A stretch of DNA of 64,000 nucleotides. Source: Argentina anserina. Taxonomy: Eukaryota; Streptophyta; Magnoliopsida; Rosales; Rosaceae. Both the position numbers and the translations under genes were made by a program. The stretch spans positions 21,832,501 through 21,896,500 of the forward strand of contig NC_065874.1 of NCBI RefSeq assembly GCF_933775445.1, written 5' to 3'. Under the pieces are notes generated by a model. It searched no databases. It was given only the letters and a program-made list of their open reading frames with translations, and was not told the DNA's origin. This document shows, one piece after another, positions 38,697-50,162 of this stretch (position 1 is its first letter; each line of letters starts with the position of its first letter).

Positions 38697-39020
38697 CAAG
38701 TCCACGAAGAATCATCAAGCTTCCAAATTGATCGTTCTTCACCAAATCTAAATCTAATCTCAAGTCCACGAAGAATCATCAAGCTTCCAAATCGATCGTT
38801 CTTCACCAAATCTAAATTCAAACTCAAGTTCACGAAGAATCATCAAACTTCCAAATCGATCGGTCTTCACCAAATCGAAATCCAAACTCAAGTCCACGAA
38901 TAATCATTAAGCTGTCAAATCGATCGTTCTTCATCAAATCCAAATACAAACTTAAGTCCACGAATCATCAAGCTGCCAAATCGATCGTTCATCATTAAAT
39001 CCAAATCAAAATCAAACTCA
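38697..39020. repeat. Five-copy 64-bp tandem array in the LTR
   Basis: Units beginning (C/T)AAGTYCACGAA start at 38697, 38761, 38825, 38889 and 38953, exactly 64 bases apart. Each carries a CAAATCGATCGTTCTTCA-like core. Later units are more diverged. Confidence 0.92.
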
Positions 39021-39183
39021 AATTCTCAAGATCAAGTGCACGTCACCCTTGAGCCAAGTTACATACGGAGATAGAATCAGAGGAGTTCATAAAGATTGTA
39101 ACCCCGCGCTTGATATTCAATAAATCACACTTTACTTGTACACGTGTCTGCATTCTTGTTTGTTTCCAAATTCTCGTTCTACA

Positions 39184-40329
39184 GATGCATTTGTGCCCTT
39201 AGTGGATTTTGTAAAAGAATGGTTGTATCCATAATTAAGCATATATGTTTATATAAGGTAACCAAAGTAAAAACATTTAACAGCCCATGTTGTGAAGGTT
39301 CTTCTATACTCTATTAATAAAAAAAACCCATTTATCAAAAACCTACGATCATCTTCCTTCTGTATTTCAAGAGACCCCAATACTCTAACGAAAACTTCTG
39401 CGTCTGTTCCTCATACTCCAAAATTTCAATCTTTTTAGATCAACAAAACCCTTGCTTCTAGGTGTTCTATCATTGTTTACACGAATTGTAGTTGGATCAT
39501 AAGTTTAGCTACACTACAATCTTCTACTCTTCTTATTATCTTTTTAATGCTTTTATTCTTCTATGTTTTTCAATTTTGAGAACATTGTACCTTCATATAG
39601 ATATGTTCATTGTCATTGACAATGAAGTTATAATTCAACAATTTTAAAACATTGCATCTCGTCGAGGACAATTATAAATTGCTTAACAACTATTGTTTCT
39701 CTTTTTGGTTATCTTTTGCGTTGAAAACAATTTTTGTTTGGTACATGAATATATACAAACTATTAGAGATATATTGTATTAAATTGAATTGGAGCATTAT
39801 CAATAATAAAAATCTATATGGTGTATGTATTTATTTGTTAAAATTTTTTTTGTGAAAAAACAAAATGCCCCAAGCCACATTTCTTTCTCCCTCTGCCACT
39901 GATTGTAAGGGTTCCTTGAAGCGCTGATTAGACAATTTCTCGTGTGGCCGTTCCACATGTGTATAGTACGTTTTAAAAATTTAGTTAAATATTAAAAAGA
40001 AAAAAAGGCTAAAAAACGGGTCATTTAACAATGAGGTTTTTGTAATTTCATAAAAGAAAATCAAATAAATAATAAAAAAAACTACTCAAAATTACATGAT
40101 AACAATTTAGTTTACAAATAACTCATTAATTAATTTGATAAAGCAAATAAAGACTAAAATTTACAAATAATAACTAAATGATGACAAGTTGCCACATGTC
40201 ATAAAATAATTTACTTTTTTACCCATCTTTGACCCATAGAGTTTGCTACTATCAATTGAGAGGTTATATGCTACTATCGATTCTATAAATTAACTCATAC
40301 TGTCGACTATAAAAACTAACTGCTTTTGT
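39184..40329. other. AT-rich spacer after the gypsy LTR
   Basis: No gene seen. Short open frames (39652-39855) are low-complexity. Short phrases such as ACTGCTATTGTCGA-like words start appearing from about 40240. Confidence 0.5.
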
Positions 40330-40560
40330 CGAGTTAAAAAGTAGCTGTTAATATATCGACTTAGAAGACACTTGCTACTGTCGACTTGGAAGACACTTGC
40401 TACTGTCGACTTGGAAGACACTTGCTACTGTCGACTATGAATCTAACTGCTACTATCGACTTTGAATGTATTTGCCACTGTCAACGTGGAAGGTACTTGC
40501 TACTGTCGACTATAAATCTAACTGTTACTGTTGACTGAGAAACTAACTGCTACTGTGATT
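40330..40560. repeat. Minisatellite, ~25-bp units
   Basis: The unit CTTGCTACTGTCGACTTGG occurs at 40371, 40396 and 40421 at 25-bp spacing, with degenerate units before and after down to about 40560. Confidence 0.88.
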
Positions 40561-41200
40561 TTTGGTGAGCAAAATTCAAAAATTCAAAATTTCTCAAAAC
40601 ATATGCAATATGGTACTTAAATGAAAACATATGCAATATGATACTTAAATGAAAGCCCATGACATAAGGAACAACTTTATATATTGGTCCACCTTCAAAT
40701 TGTCGGTGGTTTGACCATAAAACTTAAATTTGTCGGAAAAAACTCAAAAATGAAGAGAGAGAAATTTGTTAGATATAATTTGGTAATTTTTACGACAATA
40801 AAGATATTTTGGATAATTTTAAATTAATTAATTAATCAGTTTTATTTTACTTACTATTTAGATTTGAGCTTATGTAATACTAATTTGTATAAGAAATATG
40901 AAAAATGAATTTTTAATTTATTTAAAATATTATTTATTACAGCTAAGTAATTTTCTAAATAAATAAGTGCGGAGGAGGAGTGATCCCTTTTTAATGTTAT
41001 CACTGAAATTTGAATCAGACCTGGTGCGCTCTCACTCACTCTTCTTCTTCCTCATCTCCTCCTCCATAGTTACAACCAGAGCACTCTTAGGGTTAGGGCT
41101 TCCACCTTCATGCGATTCGAAGGCCCTCTCACTCTATCCTCACTACGATTCCCTTTCATCTAATACCCAATCTGAAATCCCTCACTAATTTCGTGCGCAG

Positions 41201-44200
41201 ATGGATGCTGTCTACTCCAAGCTCTACGACAAGTACTCCAAAATCAAGGTCCATTCTTCTCCTTTATTCCACTTCTTTTGCAGACAATTTGAGTTCGGAG
41301 AAATGAAAAGTAGCTTTATTGCTCCTCTATCTCCGAATTACGAGCTTCTCGTTGTTATGATATTTCAGGCCGACAAATTCTCCGAGTTGACTCAGCAAAA
41401 CAGTCATCAAGATGAAAGGTTCAAGAACTATATCCATGGTACGCGTTTCTTCACTGTTGAAGTTGTGTATTCTTCTTCGGTATGAGTTTTGTTCTGCGTA
41501 TGCCGCCGACGACGACGTTGTTGTTGTCGTTTGCAGCTTCGGAGGATTTGATGCAGCATTTGAGAAGTGAAAATGAAGAGTTGCGTTTGCAGCTTAATGA
41601 GCTTAGGACTGAATTGGCTTCCCTCAGGCATGCTATTTCTGAGTTCCGGCGTAATTTCTTTAGTCGAGTTTTAATGTATGCTGATTGATGAACAACTGGC
41701 TGATTTAAAATTAATTGCAGGCTAGTGAAAGATGAACACTTCGCCGAGTACCAGAAGGTTTTAATGGCAGAAAACAAGAAAAGTAAGTAGTTGGCTCATT
41801 TGAATTGGACTAAAATAGTGCTCACTGAATGTTTTAGTGAAGATTGAGTTTGTATATCCCTATTAGAAGGAATAGAATGGTCGTGATTGTGAGGCACGTT
41901 GAGTGCTTGCGCACAATTTACTGTGGAAGTTGCAACTTTCAACTCACTGCATGGTATCCAGGACATGGTTAATCTGGATTTATATTAGATGGAAGACTAA
42001 AACCAGCTGAATGAGGATTTTGCTAAGTTTTGTCGTCTTAGGATTTCCAGTTATTACAACTGGCTTCTGGTGAATATTTGTTACAGAACTAACCTTTTTT
42101 TGGCTAAATACATGGTTCTTTTTATTCTGATGACCTTCTCTGCTTCTTTTTGAAATAATCTTTGGGAAAAGCATGGTTAAGTCATCCACTAGTTTATATA
42201 GGAACAAATAATTGAATGACCTTGAAAGGTTCATAGAAATGAGAGAATAGGATGTTTGGACTTATACAAAGTGTAGAAGAAATGATATTGGCTAGATATG
42301 AACGGCTAGGGCTTTCTACAGCTTTGGTTCAGTTCATCACAATATATTGTATTACCTTACTGGACTAAAGTTATTTGATTCATTAAGAGGCTACGATGTA
42401 GAATAGAAAGTTTCACACTAATGCCTCGCTACCTTACTGGACTGTTTAGTTTAGAAATAACTGTTACCTTACTGGGTGGTTCAGTTGGTCTACATGGCAA
42501 ATCTTTCTTCCTCTTGTTTTTGTACCTAAAATGCGAAGTAACAAGGACAAATCCCCCTAATAAGACAAAAAAAGGAAAACTCTTTCATGTGTTCAGTATC
42601 TGTTAAACTTGCACATACTTGGTAAAATGATTAAAATTGATATGTTCTCAATTTGATACATCACATTCTTTCTAAACTTTTCCAGGAACTGTTAAACCTG
42701 TCGGACTGCATTGTTATGTTTGCTCTTTGTTGAGACCAAGTGATTTATTGATTGTGAATACTCTTATATGTCCAACTGTTCTCTTTATGAATTATAGTTA
42801 AATTTTTTGAGTACTCTTTTGTGTCCAGCTGTTGTCTGCTATGAATAACTGTGGGTAAAAGTATTCGCAGTGATCAGCAGTTTAACCTTGTTGTACATTT
42901 AAGAAGTTCTCTAGTTTGTTTCTCTCTGAGCTTTTAATTGGATTATATAATACTTATCTGTGACTATGTCTCAATTTCACAACAGATAAGGAGCTTTCCG
43001 AAGAAGTAAAAAGGCTCCAAAAGATGCTACAGGCGGACACTTGTAGTAGAATGAAGGATAGCAACACAGACAATGAAGAATTGTGTATGTCTGGTGATGA
43101 AGTATCAGGAAAAGCAGGCAAGACCTCAAGGAGAAGAGATACAAACAAACGTAAGAGGCATTCTGGTTTAGAGGCAGGGGAGATAGATATGCCTTCTAGG
43201 ATTCATGAAGATAGTGTATTACAAAGAGAATCTGCTAAAGACATAGACAAGGAAACTATGCACCGTGAATCTCTTGTTGTTTCTCAGAAGGTACTTTAAA
43301 AAGTCCCCATATCTCTTGTTATTATTATTGTTTTTCTAGAAGTTCTCATAAATGGAAAATCTGAACCAGATTCTTATTGTCTTTTCTTTCACAGACCAAT
43401 GTGAATTTTCAGCCACTGTGCTGTAGAAATCTTGAAGGACCAGGTATGGTCTGGAATTGAAGATCATGTTTTTTTCTTTGTGCGTATGGTTTTGAGTGAT
43501 ATATTTTGCATTTTACTTCGTGTCTAGGTGGCAGTGTGAGTGGAACATCTAATTGTCTGTTTCAAGAGCTTATTGAGTATGTGTTGGGCTTAAAGTTCTC
43601 CATTGTTGATCTAAGTGAAGGAAGATGCATTTCAGTTGCGCATCAATCAAGTGGTAATCTCTAGAATTTAAAATAAATTGCTAGTGTTCTGTGCCGCTGT
43701 TTTAGCATTTTGTTATTTTTCATTCTCTCTCTCTCTCTCTCTCCCTCTATATATATATATATATATATATATATTATCTCACTCCCTCCATAATTCTTCT
43801 AGTATTGGAAGAATGACATTGTATCAACTGGCTCACTTAGAGGAGTAGATGATGAATTGCTAACAACCTATGTTTGGCTAGCACTTCTCAAAGCATGAAC
43901 AGTAGCCTCTTGTTGACTAATCAATCATGCTCAGGTTGCCGTGAATGGAAGTTGTGAAACCTAGCCTGAAAATTAGTCAATTAGATATAAGATACACGTA
44001 AGAGTCAGTGAGCTAGAGAGGTTTGAGAGAGTAACCCGGAGGTACATCCCTTATCCTCTGAGACTGACTAACAGCACAATCAATGGCATTAGGAAAAAGA
44101 TCTTAGCAATAAATTTAATCTATTTTGCTCATGTTAGTTTGCCTCATCTCTACTACTTGAGTGTACCTTGCGTGCTTCCTCGTTGTTAGGTAACATGACA

Positions 44201-44879
44201 TGTGTTGGGTTTAGTCGGGTGGCCTAAACCATAATACTCTGGCTAAACTGTTCTATCCTGTTAAGAACTATTATTGTTGAGTGATTGTTATTCACATGTT
44301 CCTATTAGAAAAATCAGAATTCACTCTTTAAAGTTAAAAATAATAGAAGTTAGAGCTCTCTCCATCATTTACATCAACTTATCATTTGGCTTAAGATTGA
44401 TTTGATACTACGTAAGTTTCTTGGCTCAAGGCTTAGTTCCTTTTTTTTTTTGAGGAATGGCTTAGTTCCTAATAAAATACAAAGTTAATGATCAGTTGGA
44501 ACCAGCAACTTCTGGGATATTGTTCTTGATTTTTTTTGGTCTTCATAGTTGATTGATTCCAGAATTTAAGGAATCTTATGTTCTGTATTTTTCCTGTTTC
44601 TATGTGATTGTTTCTACTTATATGGACTGTATCCGTATCAAGAGTTGGTTTCTGGTTTCAAAAATTGATGATGACTATGTTGCTGTAACAGGTTACTCCT
44701 TCACTCTGACATGGATGAACAGTGCTACAGGGAAGAATCCAGAAATACTGTACCGGTTTTTATCCTTGGGGACCTTTGAGAGGGTAGCACCAGAGTGGAT
44801 GACCGACGATCTTATGTTTAGCACAACTATGTGCCCCATCTTCTTCGAAAGGGTATCCCGTGTTGTTAAGATATCCTAG
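41201..44879 (+). CDS. Conserved plant coiled-coil protein of unknown function
   Basis: Eight exons: 41201-41248, 41369-41438, 41537-41627, 41721-41782, 42986-43290, 43395-43443, 43528-43653, 44692-44879; total 939 nt, 312 aa, all phases consistent. The N-terminal ~120 residues are Leu/Glu/Lys-rich and heptad-like (coiled coil, with the phrase LMQHLRSENEELRLQ); the middle (~residues 100-190) is Lys/Arg/Ser-rich and probably disordered; the C-terminal ~100 residues form a compact domain with two aromatic-rich exons (LTWM, ILYRFLSLGTFERVAPEWM). I recall similar uncharacterised plant proteins (possibly DUF7806) but cannot confirm it. Start: ATG 41201 directly follows an AG, so a 5' UTR intron is possible. 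Exon 3 appears to end at a GC donor. Intron 7 is ~1 kb with microsatellites. Confidence 0.85.
43723..43775. repeat. (TC)n-(TA)n compound microsatellite
   Basis: Lies in intron 7 of the coiled-coil protein gene. Confidence 0.9.
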
Positions 44880-46394
44880 TTGGTTTCCCAGAATTGTAGT
44901 TTTTATGTACAAATCTGGTAGTGATGTTCTTCTGAGTTCACGTACAGTAAAAAGTTTGACGATGAGCACGTCTGCATAATTAGCTGTAAAAAATCTCCTT
45001 TCATCAAGGAAACTGATGGGACTGTGTTTTTAGATCTCTTGTAAGAGGTAGAGAGAAAAGATCTTGGATTTTATGAGGGTAGTATAATACCTTGTATCTC
45101 GGGTATGCATGAGTGATGCAACCGCAATTAGGATGTAGTGATGTACGTGATGGAGATGTCGTGATTACGATTTATGCAGCTGCAAAATTGTTTGAATTAG
45201 TTTTCTGGTACGTGTTAATTTCGTCTGACACTCAGCTGTTGATGGTTACATGACAACTTAATGGCTGTTAATTGAAGTATTTACTAATAATCAGCAAGCT
45301 ATAGGTGGAAGTGTCGTCTGCTGCCCCTTATTGACGCATTTGGAATTGTAATATTCTGCTGCACCCTCTTGGTGACGTGCTTCAGAGTTGTAAACTTGTA
45401 ATTTGTATTTTGTAAGCATATTAAGGCATCTTTGAGATTTCTGTAATCGAAATGGTTCTTCAGATGTCATAAGTCATAAGTATGTACGCAGGCTTAAGTG
45501 TGGAACCAAAGCGCAAACCAATTTTGTATTAAATGCCAAGGTTATAACAATGGTCAAACTATTTGGCTGCTTCGCATGTAAATTAGAGCGAGTGTTTCTT
45601 CTTACATTGTGAAGTTGGAACACTGACCGCCCTCTACTTGATCTTTCTATCTTCCCCCACCACCGCTAGAAGTCTAGAAACGCGGCACAATCCTATGCAT
45701 ATCTCTGCACACAAGTGTTTAGGGAGCTGAAAAGAGCTTTATTACATACTGCTTCGATGCCTCTTAACGCACTTAGGTTATCTCCATCTTAAAGTGCTAA
45801 ACTAGCTAAAATGTAAAATCTTAGCATCTTGGTATCTGCACTATTTATTAATGTGACATTAACCGTCTCTAACCCGTTGTGACTTAATTTGTAAATTCAA
45901 ATTTGGAATATCTTAAGTATAGACATATGGTTAAGAGTTGCCTTCTCCATTGGCGTGCCTATGTGGCGTCGCCCTATGATGGGTTATGGGAAATTGGCCG
46001 ATCTATATTGATATGATGGTGTCGAAGTACTTGAAAACGAAACGCAATTGGCTGGGCTATTCTGGGATGATGCTAAGATCGACGTTCACCTAAAGGGGAT
46101 GAATTGATGGAGGCAGAGGTGGGATGAGTACTAAATTTGATCTATTGGCCGGATCAATCTTATTTGGTGTTTCTCTGCTCGTTTTTCGATGTTACAAGAT
46201 CTATTGTTGGGAGTTTTGGGTTCAGATATAGCTTTGTTCAATTATTTGTAAATAAATCTTTTCTTAAAAAAAAATTATGCTAACATTGCGCACTTGGAGA
46301 CATATAGTGCACGTTTGGTACCTGAGATTGTTGTGAGTCACCTTATTAATCGGTTTGATTACTCGACATTAATATTTAACCCTGTAAACATCGT
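44880..46394. other. 3' flank of the coiled-coil gene and intergenic DNA
   Basis: Should include the 3' UTR of the preceding gene. No further gene, RNA or element could be supported. Confidence 0.5.
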
Positions 46395-47905
46395 TAGTAG
46401 TATAAAACAAGAGGGTATCGTTCACAAACCGGGGATCCAGCCAGGACATAGAATCACAAACATTCAACAACGAATTCATAAAGATATAAAAGAGTTTGAT
46501 ATAGGATCAGTATCAAAACAGAAAATAAAACCTAAACTAATATATACATGTGATCAACCAACCAACACACAATACATCACCAAAACAAATCATATAAAGC
46601 TAATGAAAATTAGATTCTAGTTCTCCTTATAGAATCATGCCGAGACACTATCATGAATAACTAAGGTTAGATATAATGCAATTAGGGTCCTAAGCAGTAA
46701 CCTAAACACATAGACACTTAACACATTCAACTCTTTCCAAGCGATCTTAATCGAAATCTAACATACTTATCCTATCATGCAACTTCAAAACCACGCATAT
46801 TGAATTCATTAAGCATGTCACATACTTAACCAACAATCATGCAATTTTGAAAATCACATAGAAAAGATAAACATATTCATGGCACAAGTCATAAATCCAA
46901 CAACCTAAATATCATGCTACAAGCGTATACATGACACATAGATACTTTCGAAATCACACAAGAATAGATCACGGCATAAACTAAAATCATAGAACTAAAA
47001 ACCTAAAATCGCAACTTTATATAATTTGAAATCAATAATCAACTTCATACACAAAGTCGAAAATAAATTAACAAAACCAAACACATAGTCATCCAAGAAC
47101 AGAAACTAAAACACGAAATCAAAGTTAGAAGGATCATGGTTACACTTTATGATGTCTTACTCGGTGTCACAAAGGAGAAACAAGTCTTCTAGGTGGATGG
47201 ATCTTCAAGCCAAATCCGCACTTGAAGGTTAGAATGGTGAAGGTATGATGAAATCATGTTTAGGATTTTCTGTATTGGTGAGTATGGAATTCGGTAGAGC
47301 TTTGGCTTGTGCGCAAGATTGATGATGATTAAACAATGAGGTTGTGCCTCTATATATAGGAGTCACAAAAGCCTTCATGCCGTCCCAAATAGGAGATAGA
47401 ATCAGATTGAGAAGCTGAAATCTTCTTTGATATGGATTTTGATTTATGTACTCCAAATCCAACTTGATGTAGGAAACCAAATCCAATAGGAAAACACATA
47501 GGCTGCACGGCATCTCTCCTTCTTCAACTAGGAATAGCTAGGCCGGCCTCTTCTCTCCTTATCCAACTCGGACATGACTTCCTTGTCTCACTAGGATTAC
47601 ATCACGACATCACTACTCGTCCAAATAAGATTTGTCTTTCCTGAAAATAATTTGACGATTAAGGAATATGAAAGAATGAAAATAGGAAAGTAGAGTCCTA
47701 GTCGAGTAAGGAATCCTAACTCAATAAGGATTTCTAGTACTGAACACAATTTCATCATCAATTCACTCAAAATCGGCATAGCTCTACCTAAACACACAAA
47801 TAACAAATATGAACCTAAAACAACTAAATAAGAAGTAACAAAGCATAAGAATATGGCATATATACATTAAGAACGTCACACTTTGTGTTCCTATCACTTA
47901 TTCTT
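46395..47905 (-). mobile_element. Dispersed repeat element, copy 2 (inverted)
   Basis: The reverse complement starts TGATAGGAACACAAAGTGTG (47903 downward) and ends with GGATCCCCGGTTTGTGAACG (46415-46434), matching the ends and overall order of 33757-35866. It is about 0.6 kb shorter, since copy 1 has internal duplications. Short open frames only. Confidence 0.7.
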
Positions 47906-49012
47906 AATACTTGGGTTACTTCCACCTGAGTAGCCTTACATAGTGCTGGTTTGAACCATGTTTGGTGAGACAGTACTGCATAAGATAGGACTTCACCACA
48001 GCCAACACCCAACTATCTTCACATAATCACAAAACATCAACATTCAACCCAAATTGATGATTGATCTAAACCCATAACCCATATTGACCAAATTCAGCAT
48101 ATTTTCATCAATCCAAAACCCAAAACCTCAAATCACAAAACATTAACTAAATTTTGCACTACCAAAAAGTTTCATCAGACTTGAAAAAGCAGTACCACAG
48201 AGATTACAAAATAAAATTGAAGAAAGCAATAGAACCCATAATCTCAAATCACTAAACCCCAAAAACTCAACAGATCCAAATATCCGATCCAAAGCTTTGT
48301 AGGAGATGTTGAGCAAAATCTTCTTCAATCCCCAATTTGTTGCTGAAGAGTTCTTCTCCAAACATCAGCATCCTCCAACCAAGAACAATGATTATCCAGA
48401 TTGTAACAGAGAATAAGTGGAGAAGCAAAGAAGAAATTGGGTGCTAAGAACCTTGAAAGAGAAAGAAATAAATCTGGTGAATTGATAAAGAGGAAGAAGA
48501 CTGACTTCTGTTTGTTCTAAGATTGGTGGCTCTCATCTTCTAAGCTAAGGTACAACTTTTTCTCTACCCAAGCTTAGGCGAGTTAACGAGGTCAAATTGA
48601 TGTTTGGGTATTAGGTAGTGTCATTTAAGCTAGTGTCGGGTTAGAACAAACACCGCCCAAAATCCTTTTGGGTTCTTAATTAAGGTAATGCAGGTTAATC
48701 CCGCGAAACAAACGTGCACGTATAGTCTTAAATGAGTAATGTAAGTTTTACTTGGTTCAATAATTGATTTGGACTATTGATTGTATACCTAATTTCAGTT
48801 TCATCTATCTATCTTTATTGTTATAAAACAAACATGTTTAGCTAGTCAAAAGGTACGTGAAGTTACATATACATCATTCACGTACCTTTTGGCTATCTTT
48901 ACCTTTCAATGTCATACATGTTTTGCTTCATAAGTTAATTTGAGATTTCTTAAAATAATTAACGGGTATTATCCAAAAAAAAAAAATCATTAACGGGTAT
49001 TGAAAGGTAAAT
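47906..49012. other. Intergenic; small hairpin, no gene
   Basis: Minus-strand frames 47824-48012 and 48143-48361 exist but match nothing I recognise. A perfect short hairpin occurs at 48847-48892 (CAAAAGGTACGTGAA and its complement around a ~15-base loop). Confidence 0.45.
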
Positions 49013-49565
49013 GGAGGTTCTATTTGCACCTCTTAAATTTCTAAATAGACCTTTTAATTTTTTTTATAATTTCAAAAATCCTAAATTACCGTTTATATAA
49101 AAAAATTAAGATGAATAGATGATAAATCCTTTAATAAAAATATCTGCACAAAGAGAGTGACAAACAAGATGGACGAAAATTTGGGTAAGGAGTCTTTAAT
49201 CAAAAACATATATTGTAGGATAAATATATCGATCTATGAAAGCATAATACAAAAGTTAAAAGCTTGATCTAATCATTGTTGGAATCATGTGAAAGTTTCA
49301 AAATATTGGTTTTTCAATAATTTGTGAACAATTGCAATAAATATTATAAATTTTGATTTCTAATTAATTGTTGATTATTAATTTGATTTTCAAAAGATTT
49401 GTCTTCCAATTTATTTTTTTATAATTGTATAAATGATGGAGAAGAATAAAAGGAAAAATAGGAGGTGTAGATAGTGATGACAAGGGGTAAAACTTGAAGT
49501 TTTATAGAAAAAAAGAATTGATGGAGGTATATATACCAATAAGGGAGGTGCAACTAGAACCTCTC
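49013..49565. mobile_element. MITE with 10-bp target-site duplication (Mutator-like)
   Basis: The ends are inverted: GGAGGTTCTATTTGCACCTC at the left and GAGGTGCAACTAGAACCTC at the right. Outside them AAAGGTAAAT is repeated exactly at 49003-49012 and 49566-49575. A 9-10-bp duplication is typical of Mutator-like elements. AT-rich, non-coding interior. Confidence 0.82.
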
Positions 49566-49575
49566 AAAGGTAAAT

Positions 49576-49899
49576 ACTAAATAGCAAAATCAAAATAAAA
49601 CAGAATTTTAGATGTTATTCACTTACTCTGCGGATAACTACCCTCTACCAATATTTGTCATTGATATAACCGCCCACTATCATCCTTCTTTTCTTTTTTT
49701 TCTATTTTTATTTGACAAATTAATCTCACACATGTTCTGCATGTCTTCATGACTCTAAACCCCAACACATGTTAAGGGAAGTTAGAAAATAATGTGGAAA
49801 CATTTCAGATAATCACCATTTTTTTTGTTATTTATTATTGTATAATTTAATTATTATTTATCCCGATTAATTAGAACTATCGTAAGGTATTTTAATTTA
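49576..49899. other. AT-rich spacer between two MITEs
   Basis: About 320 bases with no gene, repeat or recognisable signal. Confidence 0.5.
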
Positions 49900-50034
49900 T
49901 AAGAGCAACTCCAACGGTAGTGTCTTTTGACACCTGGAGTGGCCAACGTCCATAATTAACAGTTTTGCTTACTCCAATCCAAGGGTCGAATCTTACCTGG
50001 CAAATGTCAATTCATCTGTGGCTTTTGACGATTC

Positions 50035-50055
50035 GGGGGGGGGGGGGGGGGGGGG
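50035..50055 (+). repeat. Homopolymer of 21 G
   Basis: Uninterrupted G run within the Harbinger-like element, next to GACATTTGCC/TTTGACA-like words. The length could be partly an assembly or sequencing artefact. Confidence 0.95.
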
Positions 50056-50162
50056 CTGTCAAATTTGACATCCCTGAGAAACACTGTCTTTTATTTTTTT
50101 TATTATCACATCCCTGAGAAGCTATATATGAATCAACCTAATTATACCAATGACTGTGATGA

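Larger units (their letters stand above)
29185..39183 (+). mobile_element. 5'-truncated Ty3/gypsy (Tat/Ogre-like) retrotransposon
   Basis: In order: the end of reverse transcriptase/RNase H (29190-29414), a second plant-type RNase H (29457-29870), integrase (30063-31163), a non-coding segment containing the GACTTGATTCCTT and ACATAGGCAGC phrases I associate with this lineage (31290-31335), an antisense plant-mobile-domain gene (31512-36667 minus), further untranslated sequence, a polypurine tract and a 3' LTR (38186-39183). Gag, protease, most of RT and the 5' LTR are missing. A second RNase H and an antisense gene before the 3' LTR are known Tat/Ogre-type traits. Stops and frameshifts show it is dead. 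Confidence 0.85.
38186..39183 (+). repeat. 3' LTR of the gypsy element (998 bp)
   Basis: Starts TGTAGACA and ends TTCTACA, giving the TG...CA ends with a short inverted TGTAGA/TCTACA match. It contains TATAAATA at 38592 and AATAAA at 39119, in the order expected for U3-R-U5. The polypurine tract upstream fixes the orientation. A 64-bp tandem array fills about a third of it. Confidence 0.85.

Noticed and set aside
38697..39020. Regularly spaced repeats that could suggest a CRISPR array
   Set aside because: Plant nuclear DNA, units are contiguous and similar over their full 64 bases, with no distinct spacers; it is a tandem array in an LTR.
47824..48361. Minus-strand open frames next to the inverted dispersed element
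   Set aside because: No domain, no homologue I recognise and no continuation past the element; not enough to call a disrupted gene.
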